A stretch of DNA of 46,459 nt. Source: Persicobacter psychrovividus (GTDB lineage: Bacteria > Bacteroidota > Bacteroidia > Cytophagales > Cyclobacteriaceae). A model generated the notes under the pieces. The model made no database searches. It was not told where the DNA came from and saw only the letters and a list, made by a program, of their open reading frames with translations. Positions 9,201 to 16,229 of this stretch are shown here, one piece after another. Every line of letters begins with the position of its first letter. Positions within the stretch are counted from its first letter, which is position 1. The translations under genes and the position numbers were made by a program. The stretch covers positions 1 through 46,459 of the forward strand of contig NZ_AP025303.1 of NCBI RefSeq assembly GCF_036492425.1. Reading direction: 5' to 3'.

Positions 9201-9763
9201 ATTCCCCTAACTTGAAAGTGTTGGTCCCTAAGCATTCGCTCATAAAAATATTGCCCAACCGTCTGTCTCTCCCTCAGTATCCGCTGATGCCAATCTTTCA
9301 TTTGAGCAATAAATTCTGAGTTATTTCCGGAGAATTCTTTTCCATTATCGGCGTACCCTCTTCTTTGGATAAGATGCATGAAAACACGACCAATTTCAGA
9401 CAAAGGTAACTTTTCCGTAGCCGCTTTGGCTCGAAGCTCCCACAATGGAAGTTTATCCATCCGAAGCACCTGCTCTTCTGTTGGCGCCATATTCAGTGAC
9501 TTCAAAATAATAGCCAACTGAGATTTACGTTGCTGAAACCGATCCAGTCTTCTCCTTTCCAGCCTATGATTTGTCCGGACTTGATTTTTGGAAAAGGCAA
9601 CACCCCGCTTAAATTTAATGATCTCCTCCGGATCCAAATTCACCACCCGAACACCTGCTCCAATTATTTTGTACTCATCATTGGTTTGCTTCTCTACAAA
9701 AGCCCAACCGATATGCTCCGTTTCAATGGAAAGTCCTAAGATTTTTTTTGAGGAATTAGACAT
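6215..9763 (-). CDS. dCas9-B, catalytically inactive Cas9 (1182 aa)
   Basis: A full-length paralogue of Cas9-C; the C-terminal domain aligns almost without gaps. The nuclease residues are lost. RuvC-I reads ILGLSIETEHIGW (Asp to Ser at 12; Cas9-C has ILGLDLGPASLGW). The HNH core reads YEVLPISLGA at about 599 (Cas9-C YEVEHIIPKS, so Glu-His to Leu-Pro). RuvC-III reads YFALNAM at about 764 (Cas9-C HHALDAI, so His to Phe and Asp to Asn). RuvC-II Glu (IIFEVGREL) is kept. The arginine-rich bridge helix (HRLERRRLDRFQQRKSQ), the QRRGYA motif and the PAM-side domain are intact, and the frame has no stop or shift. The ATG at 9763 is preferred to the GTG at 9766. It should bind tracrRNA:crRNA and DNA without cutting. 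Its own tracrRNA is divergent upstream. A P-loop-like ANTGSGKS lies at about 784, in a segment that differs from Cas9-C. There is no cas1 or cas2 here. Confidence 0.93.
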   Translation of the reverse strand: MSNSSKKILGLSIETEHIGWAFVEKQTNDEYKIIGAGVRVVNLDPEEIIKFKRGVAFSKNQVRTNHRLERRRLDRFQQRKSQLAIILKSLNMAPTEEQVLRMDKLPLWELRAKAATEKLPLSEIGRVFMHLIQRRGYADNGKEFSGNNSEFIAQMKDWHQRILRERQTVGQYFYERMLRDQHFQVRGIILPRAAYEQEFDSIWNTQKTYYPEIFNKINYRKIKEETLFYQRPLKAKRDPLLICKLEGKQQGDKWIGPKVAPLSSPIYQVARLWESINDLRITNREGHCLTLDQEQRQAIFEAGMTAKKLTAKKIQSILKLSPEQGWSLGHAIDRGGLEGFPIYVMLNDILRLNERKGEILSFHYSVETIENNRKQVSNKFEHTPLFRLWHIIYSLPQKHAQAKILKDLPVSEHEAEALSKLNLFDMGYGDKSVKAIRKTLPYLMEGNTAAESLKKAGYNTFPEHNYQEVETELLDKLELVPQGALLQPVLEKVMNQLIHQLNSFLGDDRFGRPDEIIFEVGRELKQSLRERQNAYRHAEQVKKEKEHIRDILEQDGIPGTLRNIEKYQLWEEFGGFSPIALNKEIAIDELFREGAYEVLPISLGAKIDQGFNNKMLVPTKERFGENRADHTVYGYMKQKGEKIFLEYIEFIKAYSRKISPTKHKRFLQKYPDEGSYFIEFRLKEHKYFVQKTKEVLGKVCHQVHSTDAAITTFLKKEWGLDNLIKGLNISRFQQADLTKTVKKQHNEYEDIISWKKREDRRYFALNAMTVAGTSHQHLLLIGANTGSGKSSYFFKLPFASKASMEDRLKEVIVSKKVGKRVTVNGLRKVNGRTVQSDIVVPRGILSEESIYGKNKSRSSRLVSLNAKMTLEVAETIIDREVRTVVLEHLANFNNDPKTAFKGYRKNPIKHPRYEQFIDKVEIEIWEEEYVIKRPLQFLTKAQLPKIIDHRLRELITQKHKEEGNRFFSNANGQKPLYQNEEQKIPIKTVKCFTGISDAEPINVYDHPNDIHYQKYVVPGNNHHIALYQDKKGKLHEHVVSFWQAVSRKRFGLPVVIKDPQQLWEAVENRTDIDPAVLEKLPPDPEWEYVTDLQQGDAFVFDMTLQDLKEAIDKDKKQLIAPNLFFVRKLARSNYWFNHQYEVQARESVSDKLVGRARFGSKGTIKDAIKVKISRLGDIRIIK

Positions 9764-9829
9764 CACAAATTTTAAAGAAAAGGTATTCTGAAAAGAAAAA
9801 TTAAATTAGGTATTCTGCTGAAGAATTAT

Positions 9830-9918
9830 TCAATTTGTATCGAAAGCAAATCACAATAAGGATTATTCCGTTGTGGAAACATTTACGGTAGTACTGAAAA
9901 GTATTGCCGTTTTTTTTG
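9830..9918 (+). ncRNA. tracrRNA-B, divergent from dcas9-B
   Basis: The anti-repeat GAAAGCAAATCACAA (9842-9856) pairs with repeat positions 2-16 with one mismatch. TAAGGATTATTCCGTTGTGG follows, the nexus type of II-C tracrRNAs, and the end is a stem ACGG...CCGT with eight Ts (to 9918). Upstream CAATTTG can also pair with the CAAATTG of the array 1 repeat. It is very similar to tracrRNA-C. Retention of a well-formed tracrRNA argues that dCas9-B is functional. Confidence 0.88.
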
Positions 9919-9950
9919 CGATATACCTTCCGTCAAGGAAGGGTCATTGA

Positions 9951-10364
9951 TTAAACTTCAGAAAGCCCAGTTTTAAACTCATTGACGAACTTCCAACCTT
10001 CAATCATACCTTCAGCATCGATATTCAATTCAATGTAATCACCATAGGAGTCTCCCAAACAAGCTAAAGCATATCCGCCACGTTCTGCAACGACCTTATT
10101 TTCGGCATCCAAAAGGTAATACATGCCTGTGTCACGAACTTTGTAGAAAGTCTCGGCGCTAACACCTTTTTCCCAATTAATGATTCTGCCAGTTTCAATC
10201 TCGATGCAAGGCTTCCACATATCACCCTGACGACAAGGAATCTTCCCTTCTTTATCTCGAGAACCATCAATTCTGGCATCTTCCCAAAAAGGGATAAATG
10301 CCTCAACACGCAGGTATTTCACATCGTATTCTTTCTTGATCGTAACTTCTAACTCTATTTTCAT
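9951..10364 (-). CDS. Conserved-looking hypothetical protein, 137 aa
   Basis: Starts MKIELEVTIKKEYDVKYL. It is acidic and beta-rich, with no signal peptide or membrane segment. It has repeating strand-like stretches (RVEAFIPFWEDARIDG, GDMWKPCIEIETGRIINW, YYLLDAENKVVAERGGYALA, GDYIELNIDAEGMIEGW). It looks like a small soluble protein, and similar proteins are in my memory seen as hypotheticals of unknown role. It lies beyond tracrRNA-B, separated by that RNA's terminator, so it is not co-transcribed with dcas9-B. The ATG at 10364 is followed by an open frame to 9951. Confidence 0.6.
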   Translation of the reverse strand: MKIELEVTIKKEYDVKYLRVEAFIPFWEDARIDGSRDKEGKIPCRQGDMWKPCIEIETGRIINWEKGVSAETFYKVRDTGMYYLLDAENKVVAERGGYALACLGDSYGDYIELNIDAEGMIEGWKFVNEFKTGLSEV

Positions 10365-10484
10365 TATTTAGCGTTTTTATGCATCGCTAAATTACAAGGG
10401 TTTCCCCTTAAACGCAATCCAACAGCCGCTTTCAGCAAAAGGCCTCCTGTATTAAGCCCAAATCCTTTCACGTGGCTTTTGCAT

Positions 10485-10542
10485 TATACCCGATGAGGTA
10501 TAAACAAACAATTTATTTCCAACATATACCCTTTAGGGTATA
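10485..10542. promoter_or_regulatory. Paired operator-like palindromes without a gene
   Basis: Two copies of TATACC-N6-GGTATA (10485-10502 and 10525-10542) lie 40 bp apart, about four helical turns. They precede a GTG (10554) that opens only 16 sense codons before a stop. The layout is that of an autoregulated toxin-antitoxin promoter whose genes are gone. The rest of 10365-10879 holds no gene I can support. Confidence 0.5.
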
Positions 10543-10738
10543 AAATTAAGATCGTGAGCCAACTATTCTCGATAAGGAATGATAACAAGGTGGGGAGTGA
10601 GTAATCCTATAATTAATCTGAATCAATGGAAAACCTCATTCAGGTACTCAATATCTTAATAAAAAGGATTTTCCATCTTGATCGTGCTGTTTACTCCTTT
10701 TAATAGGAGCATCATATCAGACTGTCTATATGGCTTGT

Positions 10739-10791
10739 GTTTGTAAATTCAACTTTACAAACACAGGGGTAATTGTAAAATTAAATTTACA
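10739..10791. promoter_or_regulatory. GTAAA-N6-TTTAC palindromes downstream of rloB
   Basis: GTTTGTAAA-N6-TTTACAAAC (10739-10762, perfect 9-bp arms) and TGTAAA-N6-TTTACA (10774-10791). The same motif occurs at the rloA promoter (12822-12840), so the operon is bracketed by it. A protein-binding site is more likely than a terminator because no T run follows. Confidence 0.45.
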
Positions 10792-10879
10792 GAAGCCTCT
10801 TTTTACTTGCCCAAAAATGCCTTTTCGTATTTGCTTATTGTTTGGTTGTAAAAAAGCTATACACACATCCATACAGGAC

Positions 10880-11518
10880 TCAAATCGACCGGATGACTTC
10901 CAATAATCGAAACATTTCGCTCTTTGCTTGGCTCATTTCTTGAATATCAAAATTCCCCAAGCTTGTAGCTCTGTTATTCGCCGTAACTTGCTCTGGTTGG
11001 AGTTTTAGATATAAATCTAAACGTCCTTGTTTGTAATATCGCTCTGACTTTTCATAGCCTTCCAATACCGAACCCTTAAATAATTTGACTACGTTCGCAT
11101 AATCACTAAAATATCGGCTTGTTTCCCTGAGGTGCAACAAATACCAAAACTCCAAGCAAGGCGTATTCACAAAAATATGTACATTCTCCAACCCTGAAAT
11201 CTCACGGTAATACTGCTTAAATTCCTGTTGAGGTGAAGGCGACTGTTTTGCCGACTTATTCTCCCATTCTCGTTGTTCTTTTAGTATGACATCCAGGTCA
11301 ATGAGCCAAATCACCTGGTCATAGATCCTTGAATTGACCATGACTAAATCATATTGATCCGCCATTTTTTTCTTTTTGGGGAGCTCAGGTTTGATATCTA
11401 TATGTCGAAGATTTTCATGCTGTTTGAGCATTTGGAGGTACCATATTTCAGTTTCTCCATCGACTATGATAGAATATTTCGGTTTTGCCTTTCGAACTTT
11501 CCTATTTGATCTGCCCAT
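10880..11518 (-). CDS. rloB: RloB-like Toprim-type protein
   Basis: 212 aa. The N-terminus is basic (MGRSNRKVRKAKPKYS), then IIVDGETEIWYLQML, the Toprim-like Glu motif in its GETE form. VIWLIDLD follows (DxD, about residue 70), then NTPCLEFWYLLHL (about residue 115), the diagnostic RloB signature. Known RloB-family proteins are predicted metal-dependent nucleases working with an SMC/ABC-like ATPase, in the general logic of OLD and PARIS-type defence. It overlaps the 3' end of rloA by 17 bp, so the two are translated from one mRNA. Likely role: the effector of a two-gene anti-phage or abortive-infection system. Family call is firm; the substrate is unknown. Confidence 0.8.
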   Translation of the reverse strand: MGRSNRKVRKAKPKYSIIVDGETEIWYLQMLKQHENLRHIDIKPELPKKKKMADQYDLVMVNSRIYDQVIWLIDLDVILKEQREWENKSAKQSPSPQQEFKQYYREISGLENVHIFVNTPCLEFWYLLHLRETSRYFSDYANVVKLFKGSVLEGYEKSERYYKQGRLDLYLKLQPEQVTANNRATSLGNFDIQEMSQAKSEMFRLLEVIRSI

Positions 11519-12809
11519 CCTCGAAATTTAAAAAATAGTCATTCAATTGAGGGGTAGCACCGAGCTTCCCGATTTTATAGGCATTATACACTGAGCTGGT
11601 ATTACGAATAGTTTCCGAACCAAAATCATCCAGTGCGTACAAATCCACCGCTCCAGAATTTTCTTCCTTCTCGGTAAACCAAATGGTGTCATTCCGTAGC
11701 AAATCTTTCTCTAAAAACAACTCCCTATTATGAGTAGTGGCGATTAACTGAGCATCTTCACTGTTCGTAAGGAAGGTTAATAAAAAGAATTTAAGCAAAT
11801 CGGGGTGCAAGGAAGACGCGATTTCATCAATGGGAAAAATAGAAGCGGTGCGTGTCATCATTTCTAATATTCCACTGAACTGATAATATCTTTGCGTGCC
11901 TCGGGATTCTTGCTCGTAAGCAAGTGGGTAAGTTTTTCCTTCGATTTGATGATCAAAAAACAACCGAGTGTTATTGATCTTTTTTTGACCTTTCAAGTCC
12001 TCAACAACCTGTCCTGGTAAATTCAACTTCATAAACTGAAGCAAATCATCGGTTACCTCTATTTCCTGCTTCTCCAAACGGATTTCAGAAATATTAAAAT
12101 CGGCTTTTTGAAGGATCGTTATTAATCGATCAGCTTGAATCTGCCCCGCTTCAATTCTTTTTGTGATGTAAGAAAATAGATCAGTTGAAGGAAGGACAAT
12201 CGGTTTTAATGCATGCTTAAACCAGTCATGTACATTCTGAAGTTCCGGTGCATCGAAATTGGTCTTTAAATATGCCCCAAGCACAGTATTATTCCAAAGT
12301 GTATTAGCGACCAGGCTGTTCTTATACTCACTACTAACTTTGACCTTGGAGCCGAAAGTAATCTTGGCCAATTTTTTATCTACATCCGTTGTTCTGGAAA
12401 AAACCTTGGCTTTGTTCGGAGAGAAGAAATAAAGTGTTTCAGCCAATACAGCCGAAGTGTTCACCTCCAACTCGTACAAATATCGAACATCCTTATATAC
12501 AAATTCTAAACTAAAGTTAGAAGGTTGGTTTCTACTTGTCTGATCTAATAAAAAAGGGCTAAAATCAATGAGGCTGTCTTTTGTATCTAAAGGATCCAAT
12601 ACCAGTTGGCGAACAAATTCCAAAGCTTCCAAAATAGTGGTCTTACCTGAGGCATTAGCCCCAAAGATCAAAGCCATCTTTAAGATACGCTTATTTCCTT
12701 TCTTACATACATAATAGTCTTCCAGCTCTTCAGATTTGGTAGCTTCAAACGAAAGACATACCTCCTCCTTAACCGCTTTAAAGTTCGAAAATTTAAAGTT
12801 TACAATCAT
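11502..12809 (-). CDS. rloA: RloA-like AAA/ABC ATPase
   Basis: 435 aa. It opens MIVNFKFSNFKAVKEEVCL, the typical start of AAA_15/OLD-like ATPases. The Walker A is LIFGANASGKTTILEAL (about 48-64). The C-terminal half has a signature-like ESRGTQRYYQFSG (about 303), Walker B IFPIDEIASSLHPDLL (about 323) and a switch-His region QLIATTHNRELFLEKD (about 355), as in SMC/RecF-type ATPases. It is the sensor or motor partner of the overlapping rloB. The promoter region carries a perfect TTTGTAA-N5-TTACAAA palindrome 13 bp before the ATG. Intact and of normal length. Confidence 0.82.
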   Translation of the reverse strand: MIVNFKFSNFKAVKEEVCLSFEATKSEELEDYYVCKKGNKRILKMALIFGANASGKTTILEALEFVRQLVLDPLDTKDSLIDFSPFLLDQTSRNQPSNFSLEFVYKDVRYLYELEVNTSAVLAETLYFFSPNKAKVFSRTTDVDKKLAKITFGSKVKVSSEYKNSLVANTLWNNTVLGAYLKTNFDAPELQNVHDWFKHALKPIVLPSTDLFSYITKRIEAGQIQADRLITILQKADFNISEIRLEKQEIEVTDDLLQFMKLNLPGQVVEDLKGQKKINNTRLFFDHQIEGKTYPLAYEQESRGTQRYYQFSGILEMMTRTASIFPIDEIASSLHPDLLKFFLLTFLTNSEDAQLIATTHNRELFLEKDLLRNDTIWFTEKEENSGAVDLYALDDFGSETIRNTSSVYNAYKIGKLGATPQLNDYFLNFEDGQIK

Positions 12810-12821
12810 TTTACCCTCATA

Positions 12822-12840
12822 TTTGTAAGTCTTTTACAAA
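12822..12840. promoter_or_regulatory. Palindromic operator of rloAB
   Basis: TTTGTAAGTCTTTTACAAA, a perfect 7-bp inverted repeat with a 5-bp spacer immediately upstream of rloA. It is related to the two palindromes downstream of rloB, and no obvious cognate regulator lies beside it. Confidence 0.5.
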
Positions 12841-12971
12841 TATAACGTAAAAACCATTATTTGAGGTAGGTTTTAAGCGTAAAACTAAGAGTTAATTATA
12901 AAAATCCTTAACTCTGGTTATGTTGCCCTTAAGCGGAACCATAAAAAACAAAAAGTAAATCATGAGGCTAT

Positions 12972-13022
12972 CTATTCCCCCCTTACCAAGCTCGACACCT
13001 TCTGCACCGTATTCAGAGAACA
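12972..13022 (-). repeat. Duplicate of the recombinase gene 3' end
   Basis: This 51-bp stretch aligns without gaps to 14163-14213, the last codons of the serine recombinase, with about 42 identities including a run of 17 (CACCTTCTGCACCGTAT). Both copies are in the same orientation and bracket the AbiE genes. Confidence 0.7.
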
Positions 13023-13036
13023 ATTTGCATTCTCTT

Positions 13037-13087
13037 GTTCATTTATTTATCTTGTTCATGAATTATGAACATTATTAAAAAATGAAC
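13037..13087. promoter_or_regulatory. AbiEi operator half-sites
   Basis: GTTCAT half-sites at 13037 and 13054 and ATGAAC half-sites at 13065 and 13082; the central pair forms GTTCAT-N5-ATGAAC. The last one overlaps the abiEi start codon. Known AbiEi antitoxins repress their own operon through inverted repeats, so this is the likely autoregulatory site. Confidence 0.55.
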
Positions 13088-13999
13088 ATTTCGCATACCA
13101 AATCCCTTTTCAGCTATTTCCAAAAAGAATATGGTTTGAGGCTTTCTTCCACTAAAAAAGGAATAAAAAGTGAGCATCCCGCCTTTTCATTGGGCTTTAC
13201 CGATAATCCTAATGGGCAGGCTGGAACGCTGTATTATAACGACCGCATTCCCAAGGCTAAACAGGAGGCTTTGCGCAAAGTAGGGCAGTCTTATTTGGAT
13301 GCCAAAGGGAATTTGTTTGTGCGTCATGAACAGGTTTTGATTCATATAGAAGGCAAGCGAGCGTTGCCTGAACATTTACAGCCTAAAGAAGAAATCTTTA
13401 CCAAGAGTGGAATGTCGGTGGTTTTCTGCCTGTTGGTCATCGGCGATGATGCACCCAAGATGAGTCAAAGGGACCTTTCTGAGGTAGCCAATGTATCTTT
13501 GGGGGCGGTGAACAAATGCCTGAAAGCACTGAGTCAAGAAGGATATATCAAATCCAAAAGACTGTTGCACATTGAAAAATTAAGGAACCTATGGGTGCTT
13601 CAATATGCTTCATTCAAAAATAAACTGGTGCAAACATTGGATTCTTATAGCCTTCCGAAAGAGCAGAAAACCGAGGGTGCAGGAACATTATTCTTGTTTG
13701 GCGGGGAAGATGGTGCAGAAATCCATACTCAAAATTTAACACCTGAACAGCACACCCTTTATGCTTTGGCGGATAAGGTAGAAGTCATGCGCAAACTGAA
13801 ATTGCGTCCACGGCAGGAGCCACAACAGGCGAACCTGCAATTGCTGATCCCTTTTTGGAATCATGATTTATTGAAAACCTACATAGAGGGTACCCAAACA
13901 ACGGTCCCCTTGCTGTTGATCTATGCAGATCTTCTACAAAGCAAGGAGCCAAGAAATACAGAAGTTGCCGAGCATCAAATTAAGCCCTTGTTGTCATGA
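13082..13999 (+). CDS. AbiEi-like antitoxin / winged-helix regulator
   Basis: 305 aa. The middle carries KMSQRDLSEVANVSLGAVNK and CLKALSQEGYI (about 127-158), a winged helix, followed by LLHIEKLRNLWVLQYA, a pattern I recognise from the AbiEi_2 (PF09952-type) antitoxins of type IV toxin-antitoxin systems. The N-terminal 110 residues and C-terminal 120 are less recognisable. The stop overlaps the ATG of the toxin fragment by four bases (ATGA), the normal arrangement of AbiEi-AbiEii. It probably still represses its own promoter through the GTTCAT/ATGAAC sites. With a broken toxin it may be an orphan repressor. Confidence 0.7.
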   Translation: MNISHTKSLFSYFQKEYGLRLSSTKKGIKSEHPAFSLGFTDNPNGQAGTLYYNDRIPKAKQEALRKVGQSYLDAKGNLFVRHEQVLIHIEGKRALPEHLQPKEEIFTKSGMSVVFCLLVIGDDAPKMSQRDLSEVANVSLGAVNKCLKALSQEGYIKSKRLLHIEKLRNLWVLQYASFKNKLVQTLDSYSLPKEQKTEGAGTLFLFGGEDGAEIHTQNLTPEQHTLYALADKVEVMRKLKLRPRQEPQQANLQLLIPFWNHDLLKTYIEGTQTTVPLLLIYADLLQSKEPRNTEVAEHQIKPLLS

Positions 14000-14148
14000 A
14001 GATGAATAAATCCCTAAAATCATTGCTGAACGACTTGAAGGAAGTATTGGCACAATTCGAAGTAGATTTCTTCATCGTGGGGGCTACGGCTCGAAACCTA
14101 ACCATTGAAGGCGACAGTCGAAGACAAACGAATGATGTTTACAATTAA
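13996..14148 (+). pseudogene. AbiEii-like nucleotidyltransferase toxin, truncated to 50 aa
   Basis: The reading frame MKMNKSLKSLLNDLKEVLAQ continues to FFIVGATARNLTIEG and RRQTNDVYN, then stops. Intact family members have G-A-T-A-R-(D/N) and T-x-D-(V/I)-D, with two metal-binding Asp. Here the frame ends at the point of the second Asp, so the active site is incomplete and the rest of the protein is missing. The break lies 14 bp from the end of the recombinase gene, suggesting recombination at this point. Confidence 0.7.
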
Positions 14149-14162
14149 GCCAAATTGAATTG

Positions 14163-14786
14163 CTATTCCCCTCTCACCAACCTCGCCACCTTCTGCACCG
14201 TATTCGGTGAACACTTACACAACCGCTGAATCTCTCGATAAGAAAAACCCTTTTTCAGGTACTTGACAATATCAGCGTGTTTGGACAAAAACTTTTCATC
14301 AGACTCTTTACTGCCAACCTTCCGTCCCGTGTGCAAGCCTTTTTCTTTTCGGGCACGAATACCACTTTTGATCCGGTAGGACATCTGCTCGCTTTCGAGG
14401 CGAGCAAGGTCTGCCATTAGCGTGATGATGAGTTTTGAAAATGCCTCTTCTTTAGCATCGCCGGTATTGATCGTTAGTCCAAGATTGTGAATGTAGATTT
14501 TTATTCCTTCTAATCTCAACTGCTCGATCAGTGAAAGTACATCAAGTGTATTTCTCCCAAGTCGCGAAATCTCGTGGACCATCAGGCAGTTGATTTCCGA
14601 ATGCGCTTTCAAGTAGGCGAGTGCCCTGCCTAAAGCTGGGCGTTCGGATGCCGTCTTGGTGAAACCGCTGATCTTTTCATGAAAGACCTTTTCGACTTCG
14701 AAGCCGGGCACGGCTTTGAGCTCCTGCACCTGGCGGGTAGTGGATTGTTCCTTGGTGGATACACGGGAGTAGATGATGGCTTTCAT
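14163..14786 (-). CDS. Serine recombinase (resolvase/invertase)
   Basis: 207 aa. AIIYSRVSTKEQSTTRQVQE has the nucleophilic Ser (residue 9) and Arg of the Tn3/Hin family. EISRLGRNTLDVLSLIEQL and ALMADLARLESEQMSYRIKS complete the catalytic domain. A C-terminal HTH of the Hin type follows (KKGFSYREIQRLCKCSPNTV). It is a small DNA resolvase or invertase, likely for plasmid multimer resolution or module exchange. A duplicate of its 3' end lies 1.19 kb away at 12972. Confidence 0.88.
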   Translation of the reverse strand: MKAIIYSRVSTKEQSTTRQVQELKAVPGFEVEKVFHEKISGFTKTASERPALGRALAYLKAHSEINCLMVHEISRLGRNTLDVLSLIEQLRLEGIKIYIHNLGLTINTGDAKEEAFSKLIITLMADLARLESEQMSYRIKSGIRARKEKGLHTGRKVGSKESDEKFLSKHADIVKYLKKGFSYREIQRLCKCSPNTVQKVARLVRGE

Positions 14787-14826
14787 ACTATTTATGCTTT
14801 AGCTTGAATGATAACACAAAGGTAAA

Positions 14827-14879
14827 GAAAAATCCCTGCTGTGTGTTGCTGACAGGCAAAACAATAGCAGGGATTTTTT
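14827..14879. terminator. Hairpin between fic and the recombinase gene
   Basis: The arms AAAAATCCCTGCT and AGCAGGGATTTTT enclose a 26-base loop and have A and T tails on both sides, so it could act in both directions. It lies upstream of the recombinase ATG (14786), so on the minus strand it would stop read-through from fic. Confidence 0.65.
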
Positions 14880-14963
14880 AGTAACGTTTTTTTGTTAATT
14901 GTTGGGGTTTTGGTTCAACTTCATGAACCGACCTTAACTTTAGCCCACATCATCAAAACACAC

Positions 14964-16082
14964 CTAAACCCCCAAACCAAATTTCTGCTTTCGCTGTCCA
15001 TCGGTCAGTGGTTTCAATGCTCCTTTCTCGACCAAATAGTCAATATCTCGCAAAGCGGTATCCAATGAACACTTTCCTAACTTGGTCCACTTTTGAGCGG
15101 TGAGGTCTCCGACGAATTCACCTGAGAGTAATAGCTCCAAAATTTTGCGTTGTCGGTCGTTAAGACTCATGCCTCTGAACTGTCGCCAGAATCTTTCTTT
15201 AATCAGGATTTGATCCAACTTTTCAGAAGTCATTTCCAAAGCTGCTTTGGTTGCATTCAAAAACCAAAGCACGAAATCAGTAGCGTCCAAATTGCCTTTT
15301 GAATGATAGTTTAGCTGCTGGTAATACTCCTTTTGGTTTTGCTTCAGAAAAGAAGACATGCCCAGTAAGCGCAATGAGCTACGATCATGCTGAGCCAAAA
15401 TCCTGTCAATCAGCAATCGACCAATTCGGCCATTTCCATCTTCAAATGGATGAATGATTTCGAAATAAAGGTGAGCGATACCCGCCTTGATGAATGCGGG
15501 CATTTGGGCATTGGCATTGAACCACGAAAGAAACATGTTCATCTCCATATTGATGCGTTCCACCGGTGGCGCCATGTAAATCACCTGATCCTCTCCAGAC
15601 TGAATCACCATTCGATCTTTGGTAAATGCGCCAACATTCATCGACTGCCCGTGTCCATCTTTTTGATCCGGAAACAATAAACGATGCCAATGAAAAAGGC
15701 GATCACGGGTCAAAGGTGCATCAAAATCCGAAACAGCATCAATCAAAGCCTCCGCAAAACCATCCGTGTTTCGGTAGCGCTTATCCTCTGAATGCTTATC
15801 AAACAAAGTCTTTTTGATCGAAGCAATTGCATCCTGCTCCTTTAGGTACTCCCCCTCAATTTCGGCAGAACTCACAATTTCATCGGCCATCATTTTAGTG
15901 ATCACCTCATTGGTAATTTCAAGAGAACTGTCTGTAAAACGCCCTTTTACCGCTCCATAATGTTCCATTACATCCGCCAAAAGCATATAAACCTTCTGCG
16001 GATCGAAAGTGAAATTTGGCCAATCTTGATGGTTGTATTTAAGACGTGGGACCTCGATCAATTCGTATTCATTTGCGTTCAT
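14964..16082 (-). CDS. Fic-family AMP-transferase
   Basis: 372 aa. The core motif HPFEDGNGRIGR (about residues 211-222) is the complete HPFx(D/E)GNGRxxR signature. An inhibitory-helix motif SSAEIEGE (about residue 72) fits (S/T)xxxE(G/N), so it belongs to the class with N-terminal self-inhibition. A C-terminal winged-helix-like region (SLNDRQRKILELLLSGEFVG) fits the DUF4172/Fic_N-containing regulators. Known members transfer AMP from ATP to protein side chains and can act as toxins. It stands alone, with its own promoter, between the recombinase and the mobilization genes. The target is unknown. Confidence 0.88.
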   Translation of the reverse strand: MNANEYELIEVPRLKYNHQDWPNFTFDPQKVYMLLADVMEHYGAVKGRFTDSSLEITNEVITKMMADEIVSSAEIEGEYLKEQDAIASIKKTLFDKHSEDKRYRNTDGFAEALIDAVSDFDAPLTRDRLFHWHRLLFPDQKDGHGQSMNVGAFTKDRMVIQSGEDQVIYMAPPVERINMEMNMFLSWFNANAQMPAFIKAGIAHLYFEIIHPFEDGNGRIGRLLIDRILAQHDRSSLRLLGMSSFLKQNQKEYYQQLNYHSKGNLDATDFVLWFLNATKAALEMTSEKLDQILIKERFWRQFRGMSLNDRQRKILELLLSGEFVGDLTAQKWTKLGKCSLDTALRDIDYLVEKGALKPLTDGQRKQKFGLGV

Positions 16083-16229
16083 GTTTAATAATACGCAAAT
16101 TTTGCGAGTTATTGAGTGTAGTTGAATTTTTTATTCTCAAAAAATGAGAAATACGCTTATTTTACCTGAATCTATCACCGCAACCACGAGCTATATTCGT
16201 CACTAACCACCTATTGACCTTTAGTAAAA

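Noticed and set aside
6215-9763. dCas9-B as a pseudogene
   Set aside because: No frameshift or stop in 1182 codons, conserved non-catalytic motifs and an intact tracrRNA argue against simple decay.
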